Assembly: GCF_004027225.2 (NCBI RefSeq)
Contig: NC_046360.1
Location: 3,398,001-3,462,000, forward strand
DNA from: Strigops habroptila
Lineage: Eukaryota > Chordata > Aves > Psittaciformes > Psittacidae
Length of the DNA stretch: 64,000 nt
Direction of reading: 5' to 3'
The translations under genes were made by a program, and so were the position numbers. The notes under the pieces were generated by a model. That model was not told where the DNA came from. It saw only the letters and a list, made by a program, of their open reading frames with translations, and did no database searches. Every line of letters starts with the position of its first letter. Positions within the stretch are counted from its first letter, which is position 1. This document shows, in pieces, positions 24,344 to 33,600 of this stretch.

Positions 24344-26384
24344 CTGAAAATAAATAAATACATAAAATAAATAAGCACCGCTCTCTGATTTTTAAAAGCC
24401 ATTTGACTTTGTTGCTTGAAGAATCAGAATTTGATTAAAGAGCCAAACCACCCCAGAAAGTGCTGGCATTTCACAACCAACCTCTCTTCCTTGCCCTGTG
24501 CGATGCTTGCAAACAGGGGCTATTTAGTCAGCTCTGTACTTGCTGGGACCACTACAAATCAAAGAGACCCCCAGCTGTGCATCACATCTAGACCAGGCTG
24601 TAAAGGGCGTCTGAATCCAAAAAATTCCAGGTGGAACAGTGTTGTCAGGGTTTGGTTGGTTGGTTCTATGAAAGGGGCTGTTATCAATGCACTTAAACCT
24701 GATGATAAACCTGTGCCTTCCCTGCAAGAAACACACTCACCAGAAAATGAAACCAAGACCCACTGAGTTAGACTGCAGCTGGCCAATTCTGCTGTTTCTG
24801 TGTGTCATATTTGGCTTGCTTTTTTCACAGAACACTTGTTTTATTCTTACTGTATAACATGAATTCAAAAAGCTGGCTTGAGCTACTTGTCTTACCAATT
24901 AACAAGAAAAACCCATGTAGTCCAACAGGAATCCCAGAGCAGTTAAATCCAGCAGCTGGTTAACTGGAAGCATCATAAATAAATAAATACCAAACACTTG
25001 TGAGATGGTCTTACAGCACTCAAAGCAGCAGTTCATGAGAATTGCTGTAGAGACTAAAATATTCCTCCAGTTCCCATACTTTCACTGAAAAATACTTGAA
25101 ATACATTGCTCAGTCCTTCTATAGTGCTTATTCCAGCGTGTTCTACACCCTGGTGAATTCACTCCGTGTTCTAACAGTGAAGAGAAACCTTATAATCATG
25201 TCACGGATGGAGAACAAGAAGAGACATTAAGAAATATCATCCTAGTGTTCCGTGACAATACTAAAAATAAACCCCTGCTGCCTTAAAGCAGCACGACACC
25301 TTCAACACACAACCATTCCTCTTTACAGGGCTTACAATGACATGCTACAGGCTTTAACATTATTTGAAGGTACACAGAGATATCACTCTAATAGGTAGGT
25401 TTGGAAGCATAAAAATGTATTTCTATCGGAAGGAAAACCAATGGACAACAGTCTGATTTCCCCCTCTTTTACTGGACCCCATTTGGCTTTAGCAGGAATG
25501 TTTCCCAGGTACTCACTCAAGCTATCTCCTTTGAGCAATGCTGAAAATGCAAGAATGGGGAGGAAGTTATCCCAGATGCACATATCCTTTGGCAAAGCTT
25601 CTTGGGATAAACGAAGTTGGGGGGGGGGAAGCCTTTCTTCTTTCTCTAGTGGTCTGAAGTGTGGAAAACCTGAAGGTTATCAGGCACCTAACGGGACAGA
25701 TAAAGGAGGTGCAAGTGTCTCTGGAGCAGCTGATGGCAATGGAGGGGGCTATCTCAGCCTCCCCAGGATGAAATCATGGGTGGCCTATCTCAGCAGCACA
25801 GCAGATGGGTGGGACTTCGCTGTGACACAGGCTCGTTTCATAACCTCATTAGAAGTCTGCTCACAATAAAAAAAAAGCACATTAAGTGAGCTGTAACTGG
25901 GCCGAGGAGCACTAAGCTGACAGCTATTGTTTCCATAGCGCAGAATAGTCCTTATACGGCCAAGTCCCTACAGAAAGGAGTAGGATGGAAAACCAAGCTG
26001 CGGGGTATGCTGACTCTTAGGTGCGATGTGGATGCGAACAGCAGGCCCAGCGCAGCGCCGGAGCCCGCGTGATTCTGCGGCTCCTCCTGAGCGAGACTCG
26101 AGTACCCGCGACCCCCCGCAGACCCTTCAGGGGTGACGGAGCGCCGCGGTCCCCGCTGCCCCTCCCGCCGCCAGGACCCCCTTCCCCGGCTTCCCAAGGA
26201 CTTCCTGAGGGAGCATGAGGAAGGACAACGAGCCTCAGGGCTCTGAACCCCTCAGGAAACGCTCCCGCCCCTAGAGCTCAGCTCCATCACGGGACCCCCT
26301 CAGGGCCGCCTTCCCTCTGCTAGCGACCTCCTCTGCCCCCTTCTAAGGGACCCCGTCCCTCCTTCCCTCCCAAGCCGCCCTTAC
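24344..26384 (-). other. MPHOSPH9: Presumed first intron of MPHOSPH9
   Basis: The first coding exon has an upstream acceptor at 24344-24345, so a non-coding exon must lie higher up. A good donor (GTAAGG after CCGAGG) sits at 26379-26384, inside the CpG island. Between them the sequence is unique. An antisense-looking 142-residue frame at 25441-25869 shows no family features. Confidence 0.55.
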
Positions 26385-26480
26385 CCTCGGCTCTCCCCCT
26401 CTCTCTTCAGCGTGTCCCCCTCCCACCCCCTCACGGACTCCGCCCCCACCGCCCCCCTCCCCTCAGGTCAAGCCCCGCCC
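26385..26480 (-). other. MPHOSPH9: Candidate non-coding first exon of MPHOSPH9
   Basis: The minus strand has the donor sequence AGG|GTAAGG with exon edge 26385. The upstream limit is not visible; 26480 is only an estimate placing the start below the first CCAAT box. Alternative first exons elsewhere in the island are possible. Confidence 0.4.
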
Positions 26481-26490
26481 CTCCACTCCC

Positions 26491-26985
26491 ATTGGGCAGC
26501 TGCCCCTCGCGCTCCGGGATGTTGACAGCGCCGCCGCCTCCGATTGGCTGGCGCGCCTGTCACTCATCAGGGAGAGGGGCGGGGCGGTGGAGGCGGCATC
26601 GCGGGCGCTGGGACGCGTCCAAGCGCAGAGTCGCGGCGGGGCCCGCCCCCGGCAGCTGCCCCCCGGGGCTCGCCCGGTTCCTACCCGCATCGCTGGGAGC
26701 CCGCGGGGAGGCGTCCGCGGCGACCCGGGGGCGGCCTCCTCCGGTGACCGTTAGGCGATAAACAGGCGCGGCCCGCCGCCTCCCTCCCGCCGATTGGCGG
26801 CCGAGTTTCGAACGCGGTGGGGCAGAGGGCGCTCCGGGTAGAGCCCGACTCGATGATTGGCCGCCTTGACCGCGCGCTGCGCCGCGCTTTCCGCTCTGAT
26901 TCGCTACGTGGAAAAGTACGCGCGGCGCCGCGAAGGGATTGGCCAGTGTGGCTACGCGCCGCACGGCTTCCCGGGATCTGATTGG
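26491..26985 (-). promoter_or_regulatory. Array of six co-oriented CCAAT boxes with a CHR-like TTCGAA
   Basis: ATTGG occurs on the plus strand at 26491, 26543, 26793, 26856, 26938 and 26981, so every CCAAT points the same way, on the minus strand. TTCGAA at 26807-26812 lies beside the 26793 box. NF-Y binding is the established reading of such boxes. Their combination with a CHR is a mark of G2/M genes, but the TTCGAA as a CHR is inference. Confidence 0.55.
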
Positions 26986-27044
26986 CGGTGGGCGGAATAC
27001 GCGCGTAAAGCCCGCCCCTTGCGCGGCCAAGTGCTGCTGAGCCC

Positions 27045-27060
27045 TGCGCTGCGCAGGCGC
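27045..27060 (+). promoter_or_regulatory. NRF1-like motif near the MTRFR start region
   Basis: GCGCAGGCGC differs by one base from the palindromic NRF1 core GCGCATGCGC. Similar half-sites (CGTGCGCGG near 27104, CCTGCGCTG near 27122) follow. NRF1 often controls nuclear genes for mitochondrial proteins, which suits MTRFR. Confidence 0.45.
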
Positions 27061-27167
27061 GGGGGGCGCCGGTGGTGTGCGGAGCCGCAGAGGATACCGC
27101 ACGCGTGCGCGGCGGGGCGCGCCTGCGCTGTGCGGGCGGGGACGAGGGGGCGCCTCGAGTGCTGAAG
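27060..27167 (+). other. MTRFR: MTRFR non-coding first exon (5' end approximate)
   Basis: A strong donor, GAAG|GTAAGAG, ends an exon at 27167 in the CpG island. The next acceptor is at 27577. No ATG-started frame from this stretch continues into the release-factor frame. The transcription start is estimated only. Confidence 0.6.
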
Positions 27168-27577
27168 GTAAGAGGCAGCGGCGGGGCCGCGGTGGCACGT
27201 CCCGGCCTGTGGGAGCTGCTCGAGTCCTTCCGGGGCTCGGTCCGTGGCTCCGGGGAGGCGGCGGGTCTGGGAGGGCCGCACCGCAGCGATCGCGAAGCGG
27301 CAGGTCCCAGGCGGCCGCTGTTTCACCGGTGTGTGGCAGCTGCCGCGCCGCGGCTCTGCTGGCACCGTGCTGCTCGCTCTGTTACCGGGGTGTTTGTGCG
27401 AGGTTCTCGGCAGTGCAATAGCTGTAAAAGGCGGTTTAACCAGCTGTCCGGGGCGGCATCGTCCTCCGCGTCCTTCCCGGTGACACCGGGAACAGGCACT
27501 AGTGTATCCCTGTTCAAAAAGCGGGATCTAGATCTTAACACAAGGATTCTCATGGTAAACTCTGTTCCTCACTTCAG

Positions 27578-27888
27578 GTTTTGTTCCGGAGAAACTGCGT
27601 CCTCTTTTCTGTATGAATGTTCCAAGTTTATTTCATTTCACATCCTTACTGAGGGAAGCCCGAACGCCGGCCTGGACACTATGGATTTTGGGGAAGCGGC
27701 ACCTCTCCCTATCCAGAGCGCCCTTACTTCAGGCAGCACGGAAAAAGAACTCTCTCAATCTCCTTGGACTAATTGAGGCAGAGTTAGAAGAACAGTTTGT
27801 GAGAGGTGATGGCCCAGGAGGCCAAGCCACAAATAAGACAAACAACTGTGTTGTCTTGAAGCATGTTCCATCTGGGATTGTAGTGAAG
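27578..27888 (+). CDS. MTRFR: MTRFR coding exon 1 (ATG 27613)
   Basis: Acceptor CACTTCAG ends at 27577, 35 bases of 5' UTR follow, then residues 1-92 up to the donor AAG|GTAATT. It contains the presequence and the GGQ loop. Confidence 0.95.
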
Positions 27889-28639
27889 GTAATTGGTTTA
27901 TTCCATTAAATCACAAACTGGTATCATGTCTTCCACGATATTAATGCATCATCACAGTGCAAATGTCAGGGAGGAAAAGTTTATATGTAATGTAGGGAAT
28001 CTCAGCCAGAAGCAAGTTTTGGCTGTCAGAAATAAACTCTTTTGGCGTAGCTGCCTTTCAGAGGCAGCTCTCACATTCCTGTCACTCTTGTGAGTTGGAA
28101 TGTCTTCCATAACAAGTTGATCAGATTCACTCTGCAGATTCTTTTTAAGCATTACTCTTGCCTGTGGATCCACTTCTTGTGGATTGATACTTTGAAATTC
28201 ATCTTTGCTTCCTTGTCACAAGGGGGAGACACTAAGTTAAACTCAGAAACAGCTCTCCAAGGTAAAATGGGAGCATTAAAGATTAATGCAAAAGCCAGTC
28301 TGACGAGTTACAGTAGCAAAGGAAGAGTTTCTTTACAGTAATGGCAGGAATGCATAGACTGAAAGGGAAAGCAGAAGAATAAAGAGATTAAAGTTCCAGT
28401 AAAAATATCCTATTGTATTTCTTCAGTGTCATCAAACAAGATCAGTGGAGAAGAACCGGAAGATAGCCAGAGAAATCCTGCAGGAAAAAGTTGATCTTTT
28501 CTACAAAGGTGAAGAAAGTGATGTTTTTAAAGAGAAGAAAGCATTGGAGAAGAAGAAGCAGGAGAAGAAAAGAAGAGCAAGGGAAAACCTAGAAAGGAAA
28601 AAGCTTTTTAAAGAGATGCAACAACTGGATAAGAAATGA
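27613..28639 (+). CDS. MTRFR: MTRFR (C12orf65), mitochondrial translation release factor in rescue
   Basis: Known role: a mitochondrial class I release-factor-like protein that works with MTRES1 to clear peptidyl-tRNA from stalled mitoribosomal large subunits; human loss causes COXPD7 and SPG55. Two coding exons (27613-27888 and 28427-28639) give 162 aa, against 166 in human. Residues 1-46 form a basic, Leu/Arg-rich mitochondrial presequence ([20 protein letters not shown] onward). The RF-1-like domain carries the catalytic GGQ at residues 69-71 in [14 protein letters not shown]. There is no codon-recognition domain, as in the family. Residues 115-162 are a highly basic helix rich in Lys and Arg, ending QQLDKK, expected to contact rRNA. 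It is divergent from MPHOSPH9 and convergent with CDK2AP1. The start ATG has a weak context, yet it is the only in-frame Met before the GGQ. Confidence 0.97.
28427..28639 (+). CDS. MTRFR: MTRFR coding exon 2 with stop
   Basis: Acceptor TTTCTTCAG. Encodes residues 93-162, starting [20 protein letters not shown], then the Lys-rich tail and TGA at 28637-28639. Confidence 0.96.
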   Translation, partial: CHQTRSVEKNRKIAREILQEKVDLFYKGEESDVFKEKKALEKKKQEKKRRARENLERKKLFKEMQQLDKK

Positions 28640-29760
28640 ACGTGTGAAATACAGACTTGCCTGAGCAGCGTAAGGGGAATGTTTGTCATTATACCTACAC
28701 CCAGGTTTCAAACTAACGGATGATGTAGGGCTCCCTCATCACTGCTAAAAGACCAAGTAGTGACCTTCCATTACTGTAAAGCTGAAGTGATAAAAGCAGT
28801 TGTATTCCTGCTTCTGTCTACCATCATCTCATTAATCACATTTAGCAATCAGTTTTCCTGCCAAGTTCAGAAGATGCTAAAGCAATCCTTGTTAAAAAGG
28901 AACTATAAACCTTCCATCACTGTTAATGGAGACCACAAAAATGCAATAGATTTCCGTCTGCCTGGATGACACGTTATGATGCTTCATAGGAGTTTAGATA
29001 CTTGGGGAGAACAAGCCTAAAACCAACCCTCACTCCTGTGAGTCACGTTCTTCCAGTTCAAAGGTAAAACTGGTTATTACAGCTGAAGAACACGTGCTGG
29101 AAGCTGCCTCCCAAGGCAACAGAATCCAGTTCACCCAGGCTGTGAAGTAGTTAACCTGAGCTCTTAATGCTGTATTTGCTGCAAGTATCCATAGCTCCAT
29201 AGGTGTTAGACAGCCCAGACAGCCCACCTGCCTTAGGATTTAGATCTGATTGCACAACAGTGAATTACAGTCACTTATTACATTAAGCTCAGGCATTGGG
29301 TATCTTCCCTCATTTCAGACAGTTTCCCATGTTCTGCAAATACAGCTGCATGTCCTTTGTTACTGTCACTCTGAAGCCACTAGCAAGGAATACTTTCCCA
29401 TTTTAATCCCATTCGCAACTCTAACTGCTTAACCAGAACTTCCCTTTCATTTTTGGGCAGCACCTCACCAGCTGCCACCAAGTTTTGACCTTCAGCATCC
29501 GAAGGGAGAGAGCTTCAGGAAGTGAGGCCACAGTCTGTGTTTTGAAAGGAGTGGAGACTACTGGCAACTGTAGCACCTTCCAACTGCATCCGGCTGTGCC
29601 ACGGATGGAAACTCACCAGCAATCTGCAGGGCTGTTCCCTAGTTCCCTTCTCTGTTGCTGAACCTGAGCCTCCTGCATGAAGGTTACATTTTTAGCTGAC
29701 AGTTCTTGTTCCTGGAGTATGAATGCGATTAAAGTGACTGTACAGAGTTTTAATACAAAC
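28640..29760 (+). other. MTRFR 3' UTR and convergent intergenic stretch
   Basis: No repeat, RNA gene or further coding exon is visible. Candidate plus-strand poly(A) signals are ATTAAA at 29728-29733 and AATAAA at 29793-29798, the latter already inside the CDK2AP1 3' UTR on the opposite strand. Confidence 0.5.
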
Positions 29761-29777
29761 TGTTAATGAAAATAAGC

Positions 29778-29783
29778 TTTATT
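29778..29783 (-). terminator. CDK2AP1: CDK2AP1 poly(A) signal AATAAA
   Basis: On the minus strand AATAAA lies 760 bases after the CDK2AP1 stop. It is followed by GTTTGTATT-type U/G-rich sequence, giving cleavage near 29755-29765. Confidence 0.7.
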
Positions 29784-29792
29784 ACGTCAAGT

Positions 29793-29798
29793 AATAAA
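29793..29798 (+). terminator. MTRFR: Candidate MTRFR poly(A) signal AATAAA
   Basis: Canonical hexamer about 1.15 kb after the MTRFR stop. The variant ATTAAA at 29728 followed by a GT-rich stretch is an equally likely end. Confidence 0.4.
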
Positions 29799-29856
29799 TA
29801 CATACAAAGATGCAAATAACAGTTTTAGTAATTTATCCAGAATTTTCTTTTTCTTC

Positions 29857-29875
29857 TTTTTTTTTTTTTTTTTTT
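29857..29875 (+). repeat. T19 homopolymer (A tract in the CDK2AP1 3' UTR)
   Basis: A run of 19 T on the plus strand lies about 75 bases before the CDK2AP1 poly(A) signal, so the mRNA carries an internal A run. This can mis-prime oligo-dT libraries and mimic a poly(A) site. Confidence 0.85.
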
Positions 29876-30542
29876 GGCAAACTTGAAACTGAAATCTCCA
29901 GCCTTAATGTAGAAATTAGCTTTCCAGGACCTTGTTATTATTTAATAGGTTTCCCTATTTTCCATATAACTCATGCACTTTAAATGGACTTCAAAGCACT
30001 AACAGTCATGCAAATGTTTATGCAAAACGAACAAAAAAGGGAAAATAAGAGAAGGGGAAGGTTATTTCTAAGCAGGGTCTATGCTGTATGACAAAGTGTG
30101 ACTTAGCAGACTACAAGGGACAGCATGCTATTCAGCATTCATTAAACAAAATCCTTAGAGCTTATGTCAAACTGTGGAGGATTGACAGTTTGGGGTTAAG
30201 TGAATACAGTCAAAGGAAAAAAAAAAACCAAAAACCAGAATGAGACTGTGGCTGGATAAGAAGAGAACTGAAATAGAGCCTGGGAGAGAAAGAGCATTCC
30301 TCTGCATGCAGTTCAGTTTTCATGTTTTAGAAACATTTTTAGGGAGTTTTAATGTCTTTACAAAATGCAAACCCTCAGGAAGTTGAAAAATCCTTGTTTT
30401 CTCATTCTTAACTATACATTGTCATAAGGGTGAAACAAGAAAGGCAAAAACATTCAAAATAAAGGAATTTGTCTGAATGTTTCAAGAGTCAAAAGGAATA
30501 AGTGTTACTTTTTTTTCTTCATTCCGCAATGGAATGAGCGGG

Positions 30543-30610
30543 CTAGGATCTTGCATTTCGTTCCGTCTCAGCCAAGCATTCCCGAACTAATCCTCTGGCA
30601 TGGATAATGC
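30543..30610 (-). CDS. CDK2AP1: CDK2AP1 coding exon 4 with stop
   Basis: Acceptor TTTTGCAG. Encodes [20 protein letters not shown] then RS, with stop TAG at 30545-30543. It contains the TER motif. Confidence 0.97.
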
Positions 30611-33600
30611 CTGCAAAAGAATTGGACACGTTTTCAGTCATCTCATTCAGGTCACACTTGCAATGACACTGCAGAGAAAAGTTGAGGTATTTCTGTCCTG
30701 AGTTGCCAAGGCTACCACAGAAAAGGGGGAGACCCCTCACTTCCCAAACATCAGCTGCTGCTTTCCCAAACTGCCATTATAAATGGAAAAGAGGCTAAAT
30801 CAGGAATGAGAGCATGGTAAGAGATGTAGGTCTGCAGTGACAGGTACATCTTATGCGCAGTGCAGGCCTGTTGAAAATCAGAGACTTAACAGAAAGGGGG
30901 GGGAAAACCCATCTTGCCTCCCTGTGAGTTATTTTGCTACAGTGGAGTGAAAAATAAAGACAATGTTATCTGGGGAGTCATTTTAACAAGCTCTGAGAGT
31001 CTTAATACCTTGGGATAGTTCTCTGAGACGATGCACCAAAATCCAAGCCTCCATAATACTGCTTCAACACAAGTTGTGTCTCTTGTAAGAAGGATTTTTT
31101 TTATGGTGTGTGCAAAAAGTTCCCTCCTAACACTGGCTCAGCTCCCAGTGTAAGTCATCACCACTTCACATGCTGCCACATCTACTCTCATCTGATAGAC
31201 ATAATGTGGAATTTTTCACTACAAGTCCTGTTGCCTTCAGTTCCAGCAATCTGGACCTCCATTCTTAATCCTGGAACTAAATCTAGATTCATGTTCACAG
31301 AGCTGCTGAAAGAACAGAGCCTGAGATGGATTTTAGAGATGAGAGACAAGACAGGTTTTTCTACTACAAACGAGGTTATCTTTTACTGACAGGACAAGAT
31401 AGAAAGTGATTTCTCTGCTCAGTCATGCTCCTTAACAAGGTGGAGAAAGGACAATAACACATGAGATGAGGTTTAATCTCTATTTAGAGATAATGGATTC
31501 TGTTTCTAGAAGGCTGCTAGCGCAGATCACAGCAACAGCCTTTACTTCCAAGGAGTATTGACTTGGTACTTGACAGGCACAAGGTTTTGCAGAGGGTTAA
31601 ACTGACACAGACAAGTAAAGCTGCATCCTGCAGTTGTAGGATGCAGAAATACATACTTAAAGCCGTGCATCAGACCTGGATCTGGTGGCAGGATGCCCAG
31701 TTTATGCAGCAGAACTACCCTGAATGATGTAGAGCAGTGGGAAATTGGCCAGTTTTAGAGGTCAGCAGCCTCCGTGCTCAGGAGCAGGTGGAGCTGGGGA
31801 CGTGGCCAGGGAGGCTGCAGTCACATGGGTTATCCTCAGTCACTTTTGCTCTCACACTTGCACATGCTCCTTCAACCATCAGGCTCCCAAAATGGAAAGA
31901 GAGGTATGTCTGTGACCAAAAGATGGCAGCAAAAAGTATGTATTTGGGATTCTTCGCAACACTGGCAAGTCACAGTGGCAGCACTGAATGTGAAACCTAC
32001 CTTAGGCAGCAAACTGAATACTCACTACGAGCAGCAGCAAAACAACTTCTCCTGACCAAACTGAGGATGGCTGCATCTCCCCAGCCCCTCTCAGGTTGTC
32101 CCCATTAGCCTACTGCCATTCATGATCTATTAATACTGACTCAGGCAATGCAATAAAGAGACTCCAGCAACATTGATTTTAGCTGGGCCAGATTCCACTT
32201 ACCACTCATCAGCAGACTTTATTGCATCCTTTCCCAGAACAGCTACTAGTCATTTTATTGCATGTCATGGCAGATATATTACTCTCCCATAATGGTTGAG
32301 CCTTAAATAAAGCTTTGTAGTCTTGGGTAAATGAAAGGGGGATTTGCAAGGTGGTGAAGTTAGCCTGCTACAATAACATTACCATTCTGGGTTGAAAGCA
32401 TGAGCCAAACTCAGCACAAGGACCAAGGAAACAGTAACTACATTATGCTGGCGAAGGACAGAACTGCCAGCACAACTGTTGTCCATGGCCTTTCAGGGTA
32501 ATTTCAGGAGCTGGGGCAGTGGAATGTCCCACTGCTCCTTCAGAAATATCCCTCTCACGTCCCCTGCAGAGGACAATGTCAAGCTGATGTCAGCAGTGGG
32601 GCATGCAGGGGTTTCTTTTACACTGCAAGGAAAGGGCATTTATTACCCCTTTTAGCTGACAAAGCAAAGCTGGAAAGCCCTATCAGCCAGGCCTAAAAGC
32701 TTCTATGTCCCTCCCTGGTGGGCTCTTAATGACATCCATTGACAACAGGTAACAGAGTGGAGGAACAAATTTGTATGTTTGACATCTCAGTCTTCACAGC
32801 CCTCCCTGACAACCTTTTATTCCCTTTTTGTAGCTCTCCATCAGCCTCAGTGTGAAAATGCACTTTAGTAAAGACTCTTGGGTCAAGTAGATGGGTGATG
32901 TACATGAGGAGAAGTAAACAATGCTTGGCCATGTATTCTGGAGACCGGGGAGAAAGAGTAAATTGAAGGGACAAGTCAGCCACCAGGAACCTGAAAGCAC
33001 ATATCCATTAGACACCTTAGGGGTCTGAAAGAAGATCTGAAATACTAACTGAAACTCCCCCTGTGCACATGAAAGCCATCTTGTCACTGGTTTATCCATC
33101 AAATGCAGCATGAGTGGAGTATCGCAAGGTTTCAGTTGCTCATTAATACACCCAGTTTAATGATGAGCTCAAACCAGCTGCCTCCTTTCAAAGGAACCAG
33201 TTGTCATACACGAGCAGTCAGTGCTCCAAGTGTACGCGACATGATTCTTTTTAAATAGATTTAAACATTACCTCTTTTTAGCCTCTCCATCGCGCTTTTA
33301 CTCCCAGCGTACGTGGGTCTAATCTCTTTTCCTAGTTCTTCTATGATAGCTAGAAGTTCTGCATATTTGCTTTGTGGTACTTGGCTGCTGCTGGTCCCCT
33401 GTAGTTGAAAGTAGATTCATCTCAATCAAATACTGCTACAAACAGAACAATTACAACAAACAGCAACTGGAAGCTCAGGGAGAAAAAGCCACTTTTTAAG
33501 ACATTATAATTTCAGGTTTATTATAGAAACATCATTTGCTTTTTGTGGTTGTCACTACAGTTGGACACAATGCTACATGCCCTTCAAAAATCAGGTTCAA

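Larger units (their letters stand above)
26020..27350. promoter_or_regulatory. CpG island, divergent MPHOSPH9/MTRFR promoter
   Basis: GC content and CpG frequency rise sharply here compared with both flanks. The MPHOSPH9 exon donor candidate points left and the MTRFR first-exon donor points right. Six ATTGG motifs, GC boxes (GGGCGGGG near 26.58 kb) and NRF1-like GCGC motifs lie inside. There is no clear TATA box for either gene, as expected for a CpG-island promoter. Confidence 0.85.

Noticed and set aside
26560-27776. Long open frames of 212 (minus) and 234 (plus) codons in the CpG island
   Set aside because: They follow GC-rich composition, are Arg/Ala/Pro/Gly-rich without domains, and the plus one runs out of frame across the MTRFR start.
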